Shown piece after piece: positions 37,501-47,383 of a stretch of DNA of 64,000 nt. Origin of the DNA: Nereida sp965655635 (lineage in GTDB: Bacteria; Pseudomonadota; Alphaproteobacteria; Rhodobacterales; Rhodobacteraceae). The position numbers and the translations under genes were made by a program. Location of the stretch: the NCBI RefSeq assembly GCF_965655635.1, contig NZ_CBFHHE010000004.1, forward strand, positions 1-64,000. The letters run 5' to 3'. Each line of letters opens with the position of its first letter. Position 1 is the stretch's first letter. A model generated the notes under the pieces. The model had not been told where the DNA came from and made no database searches. It saw only the letters and a list, made by a program, of their open reading frames with translations.

Positions 37501-39300
37501 ATGGCGCGTTCCAAAACTACCCCGCCCATCACAACTGACGAAGAACGCGCCAAGTCGAAGGACTTTGGGGCCCTTCGGGGTTTGGTACCCTTCATAAAAC
37601 CTTACACGGCGCTTTTGGTGGCGGCGGTTTTTGCGCTGATCTCGACGGCGGTGATCAGTTTGGTGTTGCCGCTGGCGGTGCGCCGGGTGGTGGATAACTT
37701 CAACACTGGTGACGCGGAAATCCTTGATCAGTATTTCTTGGCGGCATTGGTCGTGGCGGGACTTTTGGCGTTGGGCACGGGGCTGCGGTTTTATCTTGTC
37801 ACCCGTCTCGGCGAGCGGGTCGTGACAGATATCCGCATGGCCGTATTTGACCGAGTTATCGGTCTGTCGCCTGCATTTTTTGAAAAGATCATGACCGGTG
37901 AGGTGCTCAGCCGGATCACGACCGACACTACGTTGATCCAGTCGGTCATCGGTTCGTCCATATCGATCGCGGCACGTAACGCGTTGATTTTGCTGGGCGG
38001 GATGGTGTTGATGTTGTTGACCTCGGCCAAACTTACGTCACTGGTGCTGTTGATCGTGCCCGCTGTAATTGTGCCGATCATTGTGTTGGGCCGCCGTTTG
38101 CGCGTGCTCAGCCGCGAGAACCAAGACTGGATCGCGGCGTCCTCAGGCACTGCGTCCGAGACACTTTTGGCCGTTCAAACCGTTCAGGCTTTTACGTCCG
38201 AAGGGCACACACGGGCGCAATTTGCGGATGTGACGGAAAAGAGTTTTGTCGCTGCGAAAAAGCGGGTGCTGACCCGCGCACTGATGACCGTGATTGTAAT
38301 CTTTCTTGTCTTTACGGGCATTGTTGGCGTGCTGTGGATCGGGGCGAATGACGTAAGCGCCGGTGCGATGACCGCGGGTGAATTGGTGCAGTTCGTCATC
38401 TACGCGGTCATGGTTGCGGGGGCTGTTGCTGCCTTGTCCGAGATCTGGTCCGAGTTGCAACGCGCGGCGGGCGCGACCGAAAGACTGGTTGAGTTATTAC
38501 ATGCCGAAGATACCGTGCTGGATCCCGCGTTGCCTGTTGCGTTGCCCGATGCAAAGCACGGCACAGTCAGCTTTGAGGATGTCACTTTCCGCTATCCCGC
38601 GCGGCCCAATGCGGCCGCGCTTGACGGTATTTCGTTCAGCGTGAAGCCTGGTGAAACGGTAGCACTTGTTGGCCCGTCCGGTGCGGGTAAGTCGACAATC
38701 ATTCAGCTGCTGCAGCGTTTTTACGACCCCCAAGCGGGGTGCATTATGCTGAACGGTGTCGACCTGCGCGATATGGAGCGTGCGGCATTTCGTCGTGCAA
38801 TCGCTTTGGTTCCCCAAGAGCCGGTCATCTTTGCAGCCTCTGCGGCAGATAATATTCGCTTCGGCATGCCCGCTGCCACGGACGCCGAGGTTGTTGCGGC
38901 TGCCAAAGCCGCCGCCGCCGATGAGTTCTTAAGCGCGCTGCCCGAAGGGTATGACACCTATGTGGGTGAGCGCGGTGTGATGCTGTCTGGCGGGCAAAAA
39001 CAGCGCATTGCGATTGCCCGTGCAATTTTGCGCGATGCCCCTGTTTTGTTGCTTGATGAGGCCACTTCCGCGCTTGATGCGGCGTCTGAGCGCGCGGTGC
39101 AGCAGGCGGTGCAAACCCTGTCGGCGGACCGCACAACGTTGATCGTGGCGCACCGTTTGGCGACCATCAAACAGGCGGACCGGATCGTGGTTTTTGATCA
39201 AGGCAAGATCGTAGCTACCGGCACCCATGATGAACTGGTTGCGCAAGACGGACTTTATGCGCGGCTTGCACGATTGCAGTTTACTGCAGAAATCGCGTAA
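37501..39300 (+). CDS. ABC exporter, fused membrane and ATPase domains (MsbA/ABCB type)
   Basis: 599 residues. A six-helix transmembrane domain (about 35-320) is followed by an ATPase domain: Walker A GPSGAGKST near 395, signature LSGGQKQRIAIAR near 498 and Walker B VLLLDEATSALD near 517. It works as a homodimer in the inner membrane; lipid or drug export is likely, but the substrate is unknown. It starts 110 bases after the tRNA. Confidence 0.92.
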   Translation: MARSKTTPPITTDEERAKSKDFGALRGLVPFIKPYTALLVAAVFALISTAVISLVLPLAVRRVVDNFNTGDAEILDQYFLAALVVAGLLALGTGLRFYLVTRLGERVVTDIRMAVFDRVIGLSPAFFEKIMTGEVLSRITTDTTLIQSVIGSSISIAARNALILLGGMVLMLLTSAKLTSLVLLIVPAVIVPIIVLGRRLRVLSRENQDWIAASSGTASETLLAVQTVQAFTSEGHTRAQFADVTEKSFVAAKKRVLTRALMTVIVIFLVFTGIVGVLWIGANDVSAGAMTAGELVQFVIYAVMVAGAVAALSEIWSELQRAAGATERLVELLHAEDTVLDPALPVALPDAKHGTVSFEDVTFRYPARPNAAALDGISFSVKPGETVALVGPSGAGKSTIIQLLQRFYDPQAGCIMLNGVDLRDMERAAFRRAIALVPQEPVIFAASAADNIRFGMPAATDAEVVAAAKAAAADEFLSALPEGYDTYVGERGVMLSGGQKQRIAIARAILRDAPVLLLDEATSALDAASERAVQQAVQTLSADRTTLIVAHRLATIKQADRIVVFDQGKIVATGTHDELVAQDGLYARLARLQFTAEIA

Positions 39301-39419
39301 ATTTTCGAAAGTTGCTGTAGTTTTTCGTGGCGTCACACTTGCTGTGATTTGCGTTTGGCCACACGATGCTAAAACGCGTGGGCTTTGGTGCGGCGCGTTC
39401 TCTTTGGGAGGAGACCACT

Positions 39420-41306
39420 ATGTCCATTTTCGCATCGAAAGATGACATCACTGCGATCAATAACGCGATGCCCTATGAGGACCGCGACAGGCCAGCGACG
39501 ATGTATGCGTTTATGAAGGATGTTAAAGACCGTTTCGGGTCGCGCCCTGCGATTTCGTATCAGATTTTCTCTGGTCCGAAAGATGCAGCTGAGACGCTGA
39601 CTTGGGATGAGTTTTTCGTGCGCAGTGTTCAGGCTGCTAACTTGTTCCGCAGTCTTGGTGTTGGTGAAAAAGACACAGTGGCATTTGTGTTGCCCAACTG
39701 TAATGAGACGGCGGCGACAGTCATTGGCGGTATGATCGCGGGCATCGTGAACCCTGTGAACCCGCTTTTGGACGCCACACAAATCGGGGCCATTCTGCGC
39801 GAGACAAAAGCCAAAGTTGTTGTCACGCTGAAGGCGTTTCCAAAAACTGACGTGGCACAAAAAACTGCCGAAGCGGTGGCACTTGCGCCGAATGTTAAGC
39901 ATGTGATTGAGGTTGATCTGCTGCGGTATGTGACCGGCGTCAAGAAGATGATCATCCCGCTGATCCGTCCCAAAAACCCTGTCAGCCACAACGCCAAAGT
40001 GCACCAATGGGATACTGCGGTGGGTGCACAGAACACGACGCTTGATTTTGCTGACAGTGAAGGTGACCGCGTGGCGGCTTACTTCCACACGGGCGGTACC
40101 ACGGGCATGCCAAAAGTGGCGCAGCACCGCTATTCGGGGATGATTTACAACGGCTGGATCGGTGACACGCTGCTGTTTACGGAAGAAGATAATGTGATCT
40201 GTCCGCTACCGATGTTCCACGTTTTTGCGGTCCATGTGATCATGATGGCGATGATCAGTTCCGGCGCGCATGTGGTGTTCCCGACGCCACAAGGTTACCG
40301 CGGTGACGGGGTGTTTGATAACTTCTGGAAGCTGATCGAGCGCTGGCAGATCACGTTTGTCATTACTGTTCCGACGGCAATTTCTGCGCTGATGCAGCGT
40401 CCGGTAGATGCGGATATTTCATCGATCAAAACGGCGTTTTCAGGCTCAAGCCCGCTGCCTTTGGAGCTGTTTAAAAAGTTTGAAGGCGCGACCGGTGTGA
40501 ACGTCGTTGAAGGCTACGGTCTTACCGAGGCCACATGTCTGGTCAGCTGTAATCCGGTTGGTGGCCTTAAGAAGGTTGGTTCAGTTGGATTGCCCTTGCC
40601 GTACACGGATGTGAAAATCCTGATGGACACCGCTGATGGTCCCAAAGAAATGGGCGTTGATGAGATCGGTGAGGTTTGTGTTGATAACCACGGTGTCTAT
40701 GCGGGCAATACCTATACAGAGGCCGAGAAGAACCAAAACCTCTATCATTTTGACACATATTTGCGCACGGGCGATCTGGGTCGAATTGATGAAGACGGCT
40801 ATCTTTGGATTACCGGACGGGCGAAAGATTTGATCATTCGCGGTGGTCACAACATTGACCCTGCTGAAATCGAAGAGGCACTTGCGGGTCACGATGCGGT
40901 TGCGATGGTGGGTGCGATTGGTCAACCAGATGCGCACTCAGGCGAGTTGCCATGTGCCTATGTGGAACTTGTGCAAGGTGCGTCCGTTAGCGTCGATGAG
41001 TTGATGGAATACGCCAAGGCCAACATCCATGAACGGGCGGCTTTCCTCAAGTATATTGAGATTTTGGACGAGCTTCCCAAGACCGCGGTTGGCAAAGTCT
41101 TTAAACCTGATCTGCGAAAATCTGCGATCACGCGTATTTACGACAAGGCGCTTTCGGATGCTGGTTTGGCGGTGCGCGTGGCCGAAGTTCAAGACAACAA
41201 GAAGCAGGGTTTGCTGGCTATGCTGACCCCCGTTGAAGGCGTGAGTGACGCGCAAGTCACTGACGTATTGGGCAGCTTCACACGGCCTTGGCAGTGGGCT
41301 GACTAA
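39420..41306 (+). CDS. Acyl-CoA synthetase (AMP-forming, long form)
   Basis: 628 residues. The ATG at 39420 follows GGGAGGAG, a strong ribosome site; upstream in-frame codons are excluded for that reason. AMP-binding motifs are YFHTGGTTGMPKVAQH (about 222-237), EGYGLTEATCLVS (about 380), YLRTGDLGRIDEDGYLWITG (about 462) and the C-terminal PKTAVGKVFKPDLR with the catalytic Lys. The substrate is uncertain: a fatty or alicyclic acid. Confidence 0.88.
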   Translation: MSIFASKDDITAINNAMPYEDRDRPATMYAFMKDVKDRFGSRPAISYQIFSGPKDAAETLTWDEFFVRSVQAANLFRSLGVGEKDTVAFVLPNCNETAATVIGGMIAGIVNPVNPLLDATQIGAILRETKAKVVVTLKAFPKTDVAQKTAEAVALAPNVKHVIEVDLLRYVTGVKKMIIPLIRPKNPVSHNAKVHQWDTAVGAQNTTLDFADSEGDRVAAYFHTGGTTGMPKVAQHRYSGMIYNGWIGDTLLFTEEDNVICPLPMFHVFAVHVIMMAMISSGAHVVFPTPQGYRGDGVFDNFWKLIERWQITFVITVPTAISALMQRPVDADISSIKTAFSGSSPLPLELFKKFEGATGVNVVEGYGLTEATCLVSCNPVGGLKKVGSVGLPLPYTDVKILMDTADGPKEMGVDEIGEVCVDNHGVYAGNTYTEAEKNQNLYHFDTYLRTGDLGRIDEDGYLWITGRAKDLIIRGGHNIDPAEIEEALAGHDAVAMVGAIGQPDAHSGELPCAYVELVQGASVSVDELMEYAKANIHERAAFLKYIEILDELPKTAVGKVFKPDLRKSAITRIYDKALSDAGLAVRVAEVQDNKKQGLLAMLTPVEGVSDAQVTDVLGSFTRPWQWAD

Positions 41307-41474
41307 AGCGCTTCACACCATAGCGGCGTGATCGGGCTTGCAATGCGCCCGCGCGCCGCGCCATACATTGCGGTGACCCCTTAAGGTACGCGCAGGGAGG
41401 GCGGTGATACATCGTCTTGCGGGTGCTTTTTGTTAACGCGCGGTGATAAACACCGCCTCTTCAGGAGCCAACAT

Positions 41475-42974
41475 ATGCAAGAGCTAACTCATTACATTAA
41501 TGGTGCCCACGTCAAAGGAACCTCGGGCCGTTTTGCGGATGTGTTCAACCCCGCTACAGGCGAAGTTCAGGCGCAGGTGCCTTTGGCCTCTGAGGCCGAA
41601 ATGGCCCATGCCGTTGAGGTTGCAGCACAGGCACAGCCTGCGTGGGCAGCCGTAAACCCGCAGCGCCGCGCACGGGTGTTGATGAAGTTTGTTGATCTGC
41701 TTAACCGCGATATGCAAAAGCTTGCAGAGGCCCTGAGCCGCGAGCACGGCAAAACCGTTCCAGATGCCAAAGGGGACGTACAGCGCGGTCTTGAGGTGGT
41801 TGAGTATTGCATTGGTGCGCCGCATCTTTTGAAGGGCGAATACACCGACAGCGCGGGCCCCGGCATTGATATGTATTCTATGCGCCAAGCGCTTGGGGTG
41901 ACGGCGGGCATTACGCCGTTTAACTTTCCTGCGATGATCCCGATGTGGATGTTTGCGCCCGCGATTGCCTGCGGTAACGCGTTTATCCTCAAGCCGTCCG
42001 AGCGTGACCCATCTGTGCCACTTATGCTTGCGGAGTTGATGGAAGAGGCCGGTTTGCCTAAAGGTATTTTGCAGGTTGTGAACGGCGATAAAGTGTCCGT
42101 CGATGCAATCCTGCACAATGACACCATTCAGTCCGTTGGCTTCGTGGGCTCTACACCGATTGCGGAATATATCTATGCGACGGGATGTGCGAACGGCAAA
42201 CGCGTCCAGTGTTTTGGTGGGGCGAAAAACCACATGATCATCATGCCTGACGCGGATATGGACCAAGCTGCAGATGCTTTAGTTGGTGCGGGCTACGGTG
42301 CTGCTGGCGAGCGTTGCATGGCCATTTCTGTGGCCGTGCCCGTAGGCGATGAGACGGCTGACCGGTTGATCGAAAAGCTGGTGCCACGCATTGAGGCGTT
42401 GAAAGTCGGGCCGTACACTGCGGGCACTGATGTGGATTACGGCCCCGTCGTGACAGCCGCCGCAAAAGCCAACATTGAGCGTCTCGTACAAACCGGCATC
42501 GACCAAGGTGCAAAGCTGGTTGTGGATGGACGTAACTTTAACTTGCAAGGTTACGAAGACGGATTTTTCGTGGGTCCGCACCTGTTTGATGACGTCACAA
42601 GAGACATGGATATTTATAAGCACGAGATTTTCGGGCCAGTCCTGTCAACGGTGCGCGCGCAGTCCTACGAGGAAGCCCTTGGCCTTGCGATGGACCATGA
42701 ATACGGCAACGGCACAGCGATCTTCACCCGTGACGGCGATGCCGCGCGTGACTTTGCCAACCGCGTGAACGTGGGCATGGTGGGGATCAACGTACCAATT
42801 CCAGTGCCGCTAGCCTACCACACATTTGGCGGCTGGAAGAAATCTGTCTTTGGCGATTTGAACCAGCACGGACCAGATGCGTTTAAATTCTACACCCGCA
42901 CCAAAACAGTCACCTCACGCTGGCCGTCAGGCATCAAAGAGGGTGGCGAGTTTTCTATTCCTGTTATGGAATAA
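41475..42974 (+). CDS. mmsA: Methylmalonate-semialdehyde dehydrogenase (CoA-acylating)
   Basis: It oxidises methylmalonate or malonate semialdehyde to propionyl-CoA or acetyl-CoA in valine, thymine and inositol breakdown. 499 residues from the ATG at 41475, preceded by AGGAG. Family marks are GITPFNFPAMIPMWMFAPAI (about 143-162), VGFVGSTPIAEYIYATG and the catalytic Cys in GAAGERCMAIS (about residue 281). A terminator follows. Confidence 0.94.
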   Translation: MQELTHYINGAHVKGTSGRFADVFNPATGEVQAQVPLASEAEMAHAVEVAAQAQPAWAAVNPQRRARVLMKFVDLLNRDMQKLAEALSREHGKTVPDAKGDVQRGLEVVEYCIGAPHLLKGEYTDSAGPGIDMYSMRQALGVTAGITPFNFPAMIPMWMFAPAIACGNAFILKPSERDPSVPLMLAELMEEAGLPKGILQVVNGDKVSVDAILHNDTIQSVGFVGSTPIAEYIYATGCANGKRVQCFGGAKNHMIIMPDADMDQAADALVGAGYGAAGERCMAISVAVPVGDETADRLIEKLVPRIEALKVGPYTAGTDVDYGPVVTAAAKANIERLVQTGIDQGAKLVVDGRNFNLQGYEDGFFVGPHLFDDVTRDMDIYKHEIFGPVLSTVRAQSYEEALGLAMDHEYGNGTAIFTRDGDAARDFANRVNVGMVGINVPIPVPLAYHTFGGWKKSVFGDLNQHGPDAFKFYTRTKTVTSRWPSGIKEGGEFSIPVME

Positions 42975-43015
42975 GCGGCTTTGGTTTAGTCGACGAGCTG
43001 ACCGACACTAACTTG

Positions 43016-43046
43016 AAAAAGCCCTGCATGATTGTGGGGCTTTTTT
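43016..43046 (+). terminator. Rho-independent terminator of mmsA
   Basis: Stem AAAAAGCCC (43016-43024) pairs with GGGCTTTTT (43037-43045), followed by further T. An outer ACTAACT/AGTTAGT pair extends the fold on both sides. Confidence 0.88.
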
Positions 43047-43202
43047 ATGAGGGAGTTAGTTCGGTTCAGAGACGTCTGGTCTTCAATAGCGGTATTCTTA
43101 ACATCGCGTAATATTGATAACTCTCAGTAAGACAGCCTATGATTGTTTTTGGGCGTTTTTTTGCGACCGTATTGAATAGTGTCGGTAACGAGTGTTGGTA
43201 TA

Positions 43203-44132
43203 ATGAATGAAAAAGCGCTGATCACCGGCATTGAGGGGCAAGACGGGTCTTATTTGGCCGATTTTTTGTTAGCTAAAGGGTATGAGGTGCACGGGATCAA
43301 GCGGCGGTCTTCGTTTTTCAATACTGATCGCATTGACCACATCTACCAAGACCCACATGTGCCAAATGCGCAGTTAAAACTTCACTACGGCGACCTGACT
43401 GACAGTTCGAATTTGACACGGATCATGCGCGAAGTAGAGCCTGATGAGGTTTATAATCTGGGTGCGCAGTCCCATGTCGCGGTAAGTTTTGAGGCGCCTG
43501 AGTACACGGCCGATGTGGACGCGCTTGGGACGTTGCGGATGCTTGAGGCAATTCGGCTTTTGGGCCTTGAGCAAAAGACCCGCTTCTACCAAGCGTCCAC
43601 GTCCGAGTTGTACGGCCTTGTTCAAGAGACCCCTCAGCGCGAGACGACGCCTTTTTACCCACGCTCTCCGTATGCTGTGGCCAAGCTTTATAGCTATTGG
43701 ATGACTGTGAATTACCGCGAGGCGTATGGGATGTATGCCTGTAACGGGATACTTTTTAACCACGAAAGTCCGCGTCGGGGTGAGACTTTCGTGACCCGTA
43801 AAATTACTCGTGGGCTGGCTAATATCGCACAAGGGTTGGAAGAATGTCTTTATATGGGCAACATCGACAGCCTTCGCGATTGGGGGCATGCGCTGGACTA
43901 TGTGCGGATGCAATGGATGATGTTGCAGCAGGACGCGGCAGAGGACTTTGTGATCGCGACTGGCAAGCAATATTCCGTTCGTGAGGTCATTATATGGGCA
44001 GCGCAGGAGTTGGGGATTACGTTGGCGTTTAGTAGTTCTGACGTTGATGAAATCGCGATAGTGGATGCCATTGAGGGTGATAGCGCCCCAGGTCTGAGCG
44101 TGAACAGCCGGAAGACTGTTGATCGCGAATAG
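43203..44132 (+). pseudogene. gmd: GDP-mannose 4,6-dehydratase lacking its C-terminus
   Basis: It makes GDP-4-keto-6-deoxy-mannose from GDP-mannose for surface deoxysugars. The N-terminal NAD-binding region (ALITGIEGQDGSYLADFLLA), the catalytic STSELYG and YAVAKLYSYW motifs and the SPRRGETFVTRKITRG segment are all present. Normal enzymes run to about 345-370 residues and contain a DPRYFRPAEVE-type segment after ...EGDxAPGL. Here the match stops at GDSAPGL (about 44096), and 12 unrelated residues precede the stop. About 50-60 residues are therefore lost, and the break coincides with the cut end of a TetR gene on the other strand. Function is doubtful. Confidence 0.82.
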
Positions 44133-44365
44133 CCTGCGTCTTGAACCACTTGCATGACGTTTAAGCTGCGCAAGCTTTTCGATCGCGCGCCAAGGCGAAG
44201 TGCTGCGATCAAAAATGCGATGAAGCGATCATCTGGTACATGTTCTTGGGCGGCGGCTTCAATTTCAGGCATCCTCGCTTGGATCAGCTTATCGGGCTTG
44301 GCATTTTGAGCCTCAAAATCGAAGTCAGCGATGCCCGGGATGTCTTTGCTCATGCGTCGGCTCAT
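44091..44365 (-). pseudogene. TetR-like regulator fragment, 3' part missing
   Basis: Reading leftwards from about 44365 (or 44353), the frame gives about 85 residues that end in the helix-turn-helix MQVVQDAGYSRSTVFRLF (recognition helix near 44102-44125). After that it runs into the antisense of gmd with no further TetR similarity. TetR proteins are normally about 190-220 residues, so the ligand-binding domain is missing. It is joined tail to tail with the truncated gmd. Confidence 0.7.
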
Positions 44366-44693
44366 ACATTGTTAATTTAGCGCCGTTCCAGCGGTAGGGG
44401 TAACAAACTATTCGCCATAGATTTACCAAATTAGTGTCAAGGTAATACTTTGCGGCAACCTAAAGTCAACTCGCTGTGATCTCTCATGTTTAATGAATTA
44501 AAAACAATGGACTACAGGTATTTTTCGGTTTCAGTTCCATTTCCGCCCGCTCGTATTATAAGCCAAATTTCGCTGTGCTAGCAATTTACGAGGGTGGGAT
44601 AATGGTCTGAAAAAATGGGTAATATTGGCAGGACTGATAGTGCATTAAATGGTGGGGTTTTCATCGGGTTGCGTTGCAAACTGGGGTGCGCCG
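44366..44693. other. AT-rich spacer upstream of two small units
   Basis: 328 bases, visibly more AT-rich than the flanking metabolic genes, with no credible gene. It presumably holds the promoters for the divergent TetR fragment and the gene at 44694. Confidence 0.55.
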
Positions 44694-44969
44694 ATGATTG
44701 ATACCAGCGGAAACCAACTTCTGTGGCAGGCCGTTTTAATGCGTGTGCTGCAAGACATCCGCGACGTAAACCGCGGCGTTGACGGCTACTCGCATTTCAT
44801 CTCCGCATCGCGTTGGATCGGCACTTATCCCTCCAGAGAGTTCTCCGAAGTGTGTGCGCTTGCGGGCTACGAGGCAGATTTTATCCACCCAAGATTTTTG
44901 CGCATTGTGAGAGAAACGCAAGCAAGGCTGGCGCAGCGAAAGTGTTCAGATTTGGTTGCTGCGGAGTAG
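44694..44969 (+). CDS. Small protein of unknown function
   Basis: About 91 residues: LLWQAVLMRVLQDIRDVNRG, SRWIGTYPSREFSEVCALAG, then a short basic tail. The WQAVL...SREFxEVCxLAG pattern recurs in small roseobacter proteins, some near phage or gene-transfer-agent-like genes. That recollection is not firm, and no function is assigned. An upstream in-frame start (44649) exists, but ATG 44694 gives the compact protein. Confidence 0.5.
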   Translation: MIDTSGNQLLWQAVLMRVLQDIRDVNRGVDGYSHFISASRWIGTYPSREFSEVCALAGYEADFIHPRFLRIVRETQARLAQRKCSDLVAAE

Positions 44970-45159
44970 GCCATTGTGCAGGCGCGGCATGTTCTGATCG
45001 TATGCCGAGGATAGATCATTGCACAAAAGCGACATTTCTGACGTTTTTGGACAAAAGCTCTTGTGGCTCGGTGTCTGTTGGGGGAGGTTATGTGCAACAG
45101 TGCGCGTGAATAAGCCTTTCACCGAAGCGAACGTGCTGAAGTTCAAACGGGAGACTGAA

Positions 45160-46128
45160 ATGAAAAAGACATTACTTGGCGTTGTTGCCGCGACTTCGAT
45201 GGGCCTTATGGGGACCACAGCGATGGCGGACTGCGGCGATGTATCCATTACCGAGATGGATTGGGCGTCTTCGGCGGTTGTGACATCTGTATCAAAGTTC
45301 CTGATGGAGCAGGGTTACGGCTGCAACGTGACTGTTGTTCCGTCCTCAACAGTACCTGCGCTGACATCTGTTGCTGAAACAGGTGAGCCGGACATCGTGA
45401 CCGAGACTTGGGTCAACAATCTTCCGGTTTATGAGGAACTGATCGCTTCTGGTAAGCTTATTGTTGTCGCTGATGTTCTGTCAGACGGTGGCGTTGAGGG
45501 TTGGTGGATCCCACAGTACCTTGCAGATGCGCACCCTGAGTTGCTGACAATTGAAGGCGTGGTAGCAAATCCTGATCTTGTTGGTGGACGTTTCCACGAT
45601 TGTCCATCGGGTTGGGCATGTGAAATCATCAATAATAACAACGTCAAAGCCGCTAATTTGGAAGCTAACGGTATCGAGCGCTTCCAGCATGGTTCAGGTG
45701 AGACACTCGCCACTGCGATTGCTTCTGCGTATTCTGACAAAGCGCCATGGTTTGGTTACTACTGGGCACCAACATCTGTGCTTGGCAAATACCCAATGGT
45801 ACGTGTTGATGTAGGAGAGCATGATCCAGAAGCGCATGCATGTAATAGCGATGTTAACTGTGCCGCACCTCGACTATCGGCGTACCCGAAATCAAAAGTT
45901 ACGACGGCGGTATCCGGAATGTTCGCCGACCGCGAGCCAGAGATAGTTGAGTTGATGAGTAACGTAAGCTTTACAAACGCCCAGATGGGCGAACTTCTGG
46001 CTTGGCAGCAAGATAACAATGCAAGTTATGATGAGGCTGCAGTTTACTTCCTGACGAACAACAAAGACGTCTGGGGTAACTGGCTGAACGCAGAAGCAAA
46101 AGAAAAGCTGTCCGCACTGCTTCAGTAA
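45160..46128 (+). CDS. ABC transporter substrate-binding protein, glycine betaine/choline type (orphan)
   Basis: 322 residues with a Sec signal peptide (cleavage after AMA at about 24). The mature part fits the OpuAC family: DVSITEMDWASSAVVTSVSK, WVNNLPVYEELIASGK, GGVEGWWIPQYLADAHPEL, APWFGYYWAPTSVLGKYPMV. The Trp-rich pattern fits a cation-pi cage for quaternary amines. No permease or ATPase gene adjoins it. The ATG at 45160 precedes the signal sequence; earlier in-frame codons are excluded. A paralogue starts at 113 at the window edge. Confidence 0.85.
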   Translation: MKKTLLGVVAATSMGLMGTTAMADCGDVSITEMDWASSAVVTSVSKFLMEQGYGCNVTVVPSSTVPALTSVAETGEPDIVTETWVNNLPVYEELIASGKLIVVADVLSDGGVEGWWIPQYLADAHPELLTIEGVVANPDLVGGRFHDCPSGWACEIINNNNVKAANLEANGIERFQHGSGETLATAIASAYSDKAPWFGYYWAPTSVLGKYPMVRVDVGEHDPEAHACNSDVNCAAPRLSAYPKSKVTTAVSGMFADREPEIVELMSNVSFTNAQMGELLAWQQDNNASYDEAAVYFLTNNKDVWGNWLNAEAKEKLSALLQ

Positions 46129-46148
46129 GGCTGTCTGGATAAAATATA

Positions 46149-46180
46149 GAAACGCCCGCTCTCTTGAGTGGGCGTTTTCT
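46149..46180 (+). terminator. Rho-independent terminator of the binding-protein gene
   Basis: A 12-base stem (46150-46161 with 46166-46177, core AACGCCC/GGGCGTT, one G-T pair) and a four-base loop, with T residues at its 3' edge. Confidence 0.88.
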
Positions 46181-46403
46181 GTTTGGGGCACACTTCTGCG
46201 CATAGTCGTTTTGATCGAACTCGATAGATCCTAGAGTTCTGATTACTATTCTTTGTGCGCTGGAAAACCTGCTGCTGAGGTGCGTTATTTGGGCTTGCAT
46301 AATCACACCATGCTGACCGCGGGCCAAATGTGGCACAATTCGCATCAAAGTCCTTAGCCGTCATGATCTAGGCTCTCAGTTATTGGGCGCTATCGTTTTC
46401 CAG

Positions 46404-47285
46404 TTAGAGTCCGTTGACGGGGACTTTGAGCATTGGGTTGCCGTCTTTGTCGGTTGGGACCTCGCCTGCGCGCATGTTTACTTGGAGTGACGGGATGATC
46501 AGCTTCGGCATAGCGAGCTGTGCGTCGCGTTCCGTACGGAACTTGATAAAGTCCTCACGTGTTTTGTCGCCGCCCACGTGGATGTTGTTGGCCTTCTCAT
46601 CGGCCACTGTCGTTTCCCACTGAATGTCGCGCCCGTTGGGGCCGTAGTCGTGGCACATGAACAAACGCATGTCGTCCGGCAGGGCCAGAACCTTCATGAT
46701 GCTGTCGTAAAGCTCCTCAGCAGAGCCGCCCGGGAAATCACAGCGCGCTGACCCACCGTCGGGCATAAACAGGGTGTCGCCCGTAAAGGCCGCGTTGCCC
46801 ATGACGTGCACCATACAAGCGGGCGTATGGCCGGGCGTATACATGGCAAAGCCCTGCATATTGCCGATCATATAGGTGTCGCCGTCCTCAAACAGCGCGT
46901 CAAACTGACTGCCGTCCCGTTGGAACTCGGTCCCCTCGTTGAAGACCTTGCCAAACACTTCCTGCACAACCGTGATCTTGTGACCAACCCCAATTTTGCC
47001 GCCCAGTCTTTGTTGAATATAGGGGGCCGCGCTTAGGTGATCCGCGTGGACATGGGTCTCGATGATCCATTCCAGCTTCAGCCTGCGCGCCTCAATCTGG
47101 CGGATCAGCTCATCGGCGTGATCAAAGGTGATGCGACCGGCTGCGTAGTCGATGTCCATAACGCTGTCGATGATCGCGCAGGCATCAGATGTGGGGTCTT
47201 TGACGATGTAGCTGATCGTGTTTGTTGCATCATCAAAAAAGGCCTGAACGTCAGGGGTGATGTCCATGTTTACGGGGTACGTCAT
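46404..47285 (-). CDS. blh: MBL-fold persulfide-dioxygenase-like hydrolase (Blh family)
   Basis: It probably oxidises glutathione persulfide to sulfite, detoxifying sulfide-derived sulfur. 293 residues: metal motif ETHVHADHLSAAPYIQQRLG (THxHxDH, about 77-96), YTPGHTPACMVHVMG (about 152), FTGDTLFMPDGGSARCDFPG (about 170) and FMCHDYGPNGR (about 210). These match the Blh/ETHE1-like branch found with BigR and YeeE genes. The ATG at 47285 is used. The two YeeE/YedE genes lie just upstream on the same strand, so all three are probably one operon. Confidence 0.88.
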   Translation of the reverse strand: MTYPVNMDITPDVQAFFDDATNTISYIVKDPTSDACAIIDSVMDIDYAAGRITFDHADELIRQIEARRLKLEWIIETHVHADHLSAAPYIQQRLGGKIGVGHKITVVQEVFGKVFNEGTEFQRDGSQFDALFEDGDTYMIGNMQGFAMYTPGHTPACMVHVMGNAAFTGDTLFMPDGGSARCDFPGGSAEELYDSIMKVLALPDDMRLFMCHDYGPNGRDIQWETTVADEKANNIHVGGDKTREDFIKFRTERDAQLAMPKLIIPSLQVNMRAGEVPTDKDGNPMLKVPVNGL

Positions 47286-47383
47286 TGTCAATCTCCTTGG
47301 TCTCAGGTGCAGGTGGTGGCCGCAGCTTTGCGTCATCCTCAGTGTGTGGGCGGGCAGTATGCCACCAATGTGAGCGCAGTGTT

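Noticed and set aside
46122..46364. An 80-codon minus-strand frame (MTAKDFDANCATFG...)
   Set aside because: It overlaps the terminator at 46149-46180 and has no ribosome site. The opening stretch looks vaguely familiar from repeated intergenic sequence in roseobacters, but I could not support a gene.
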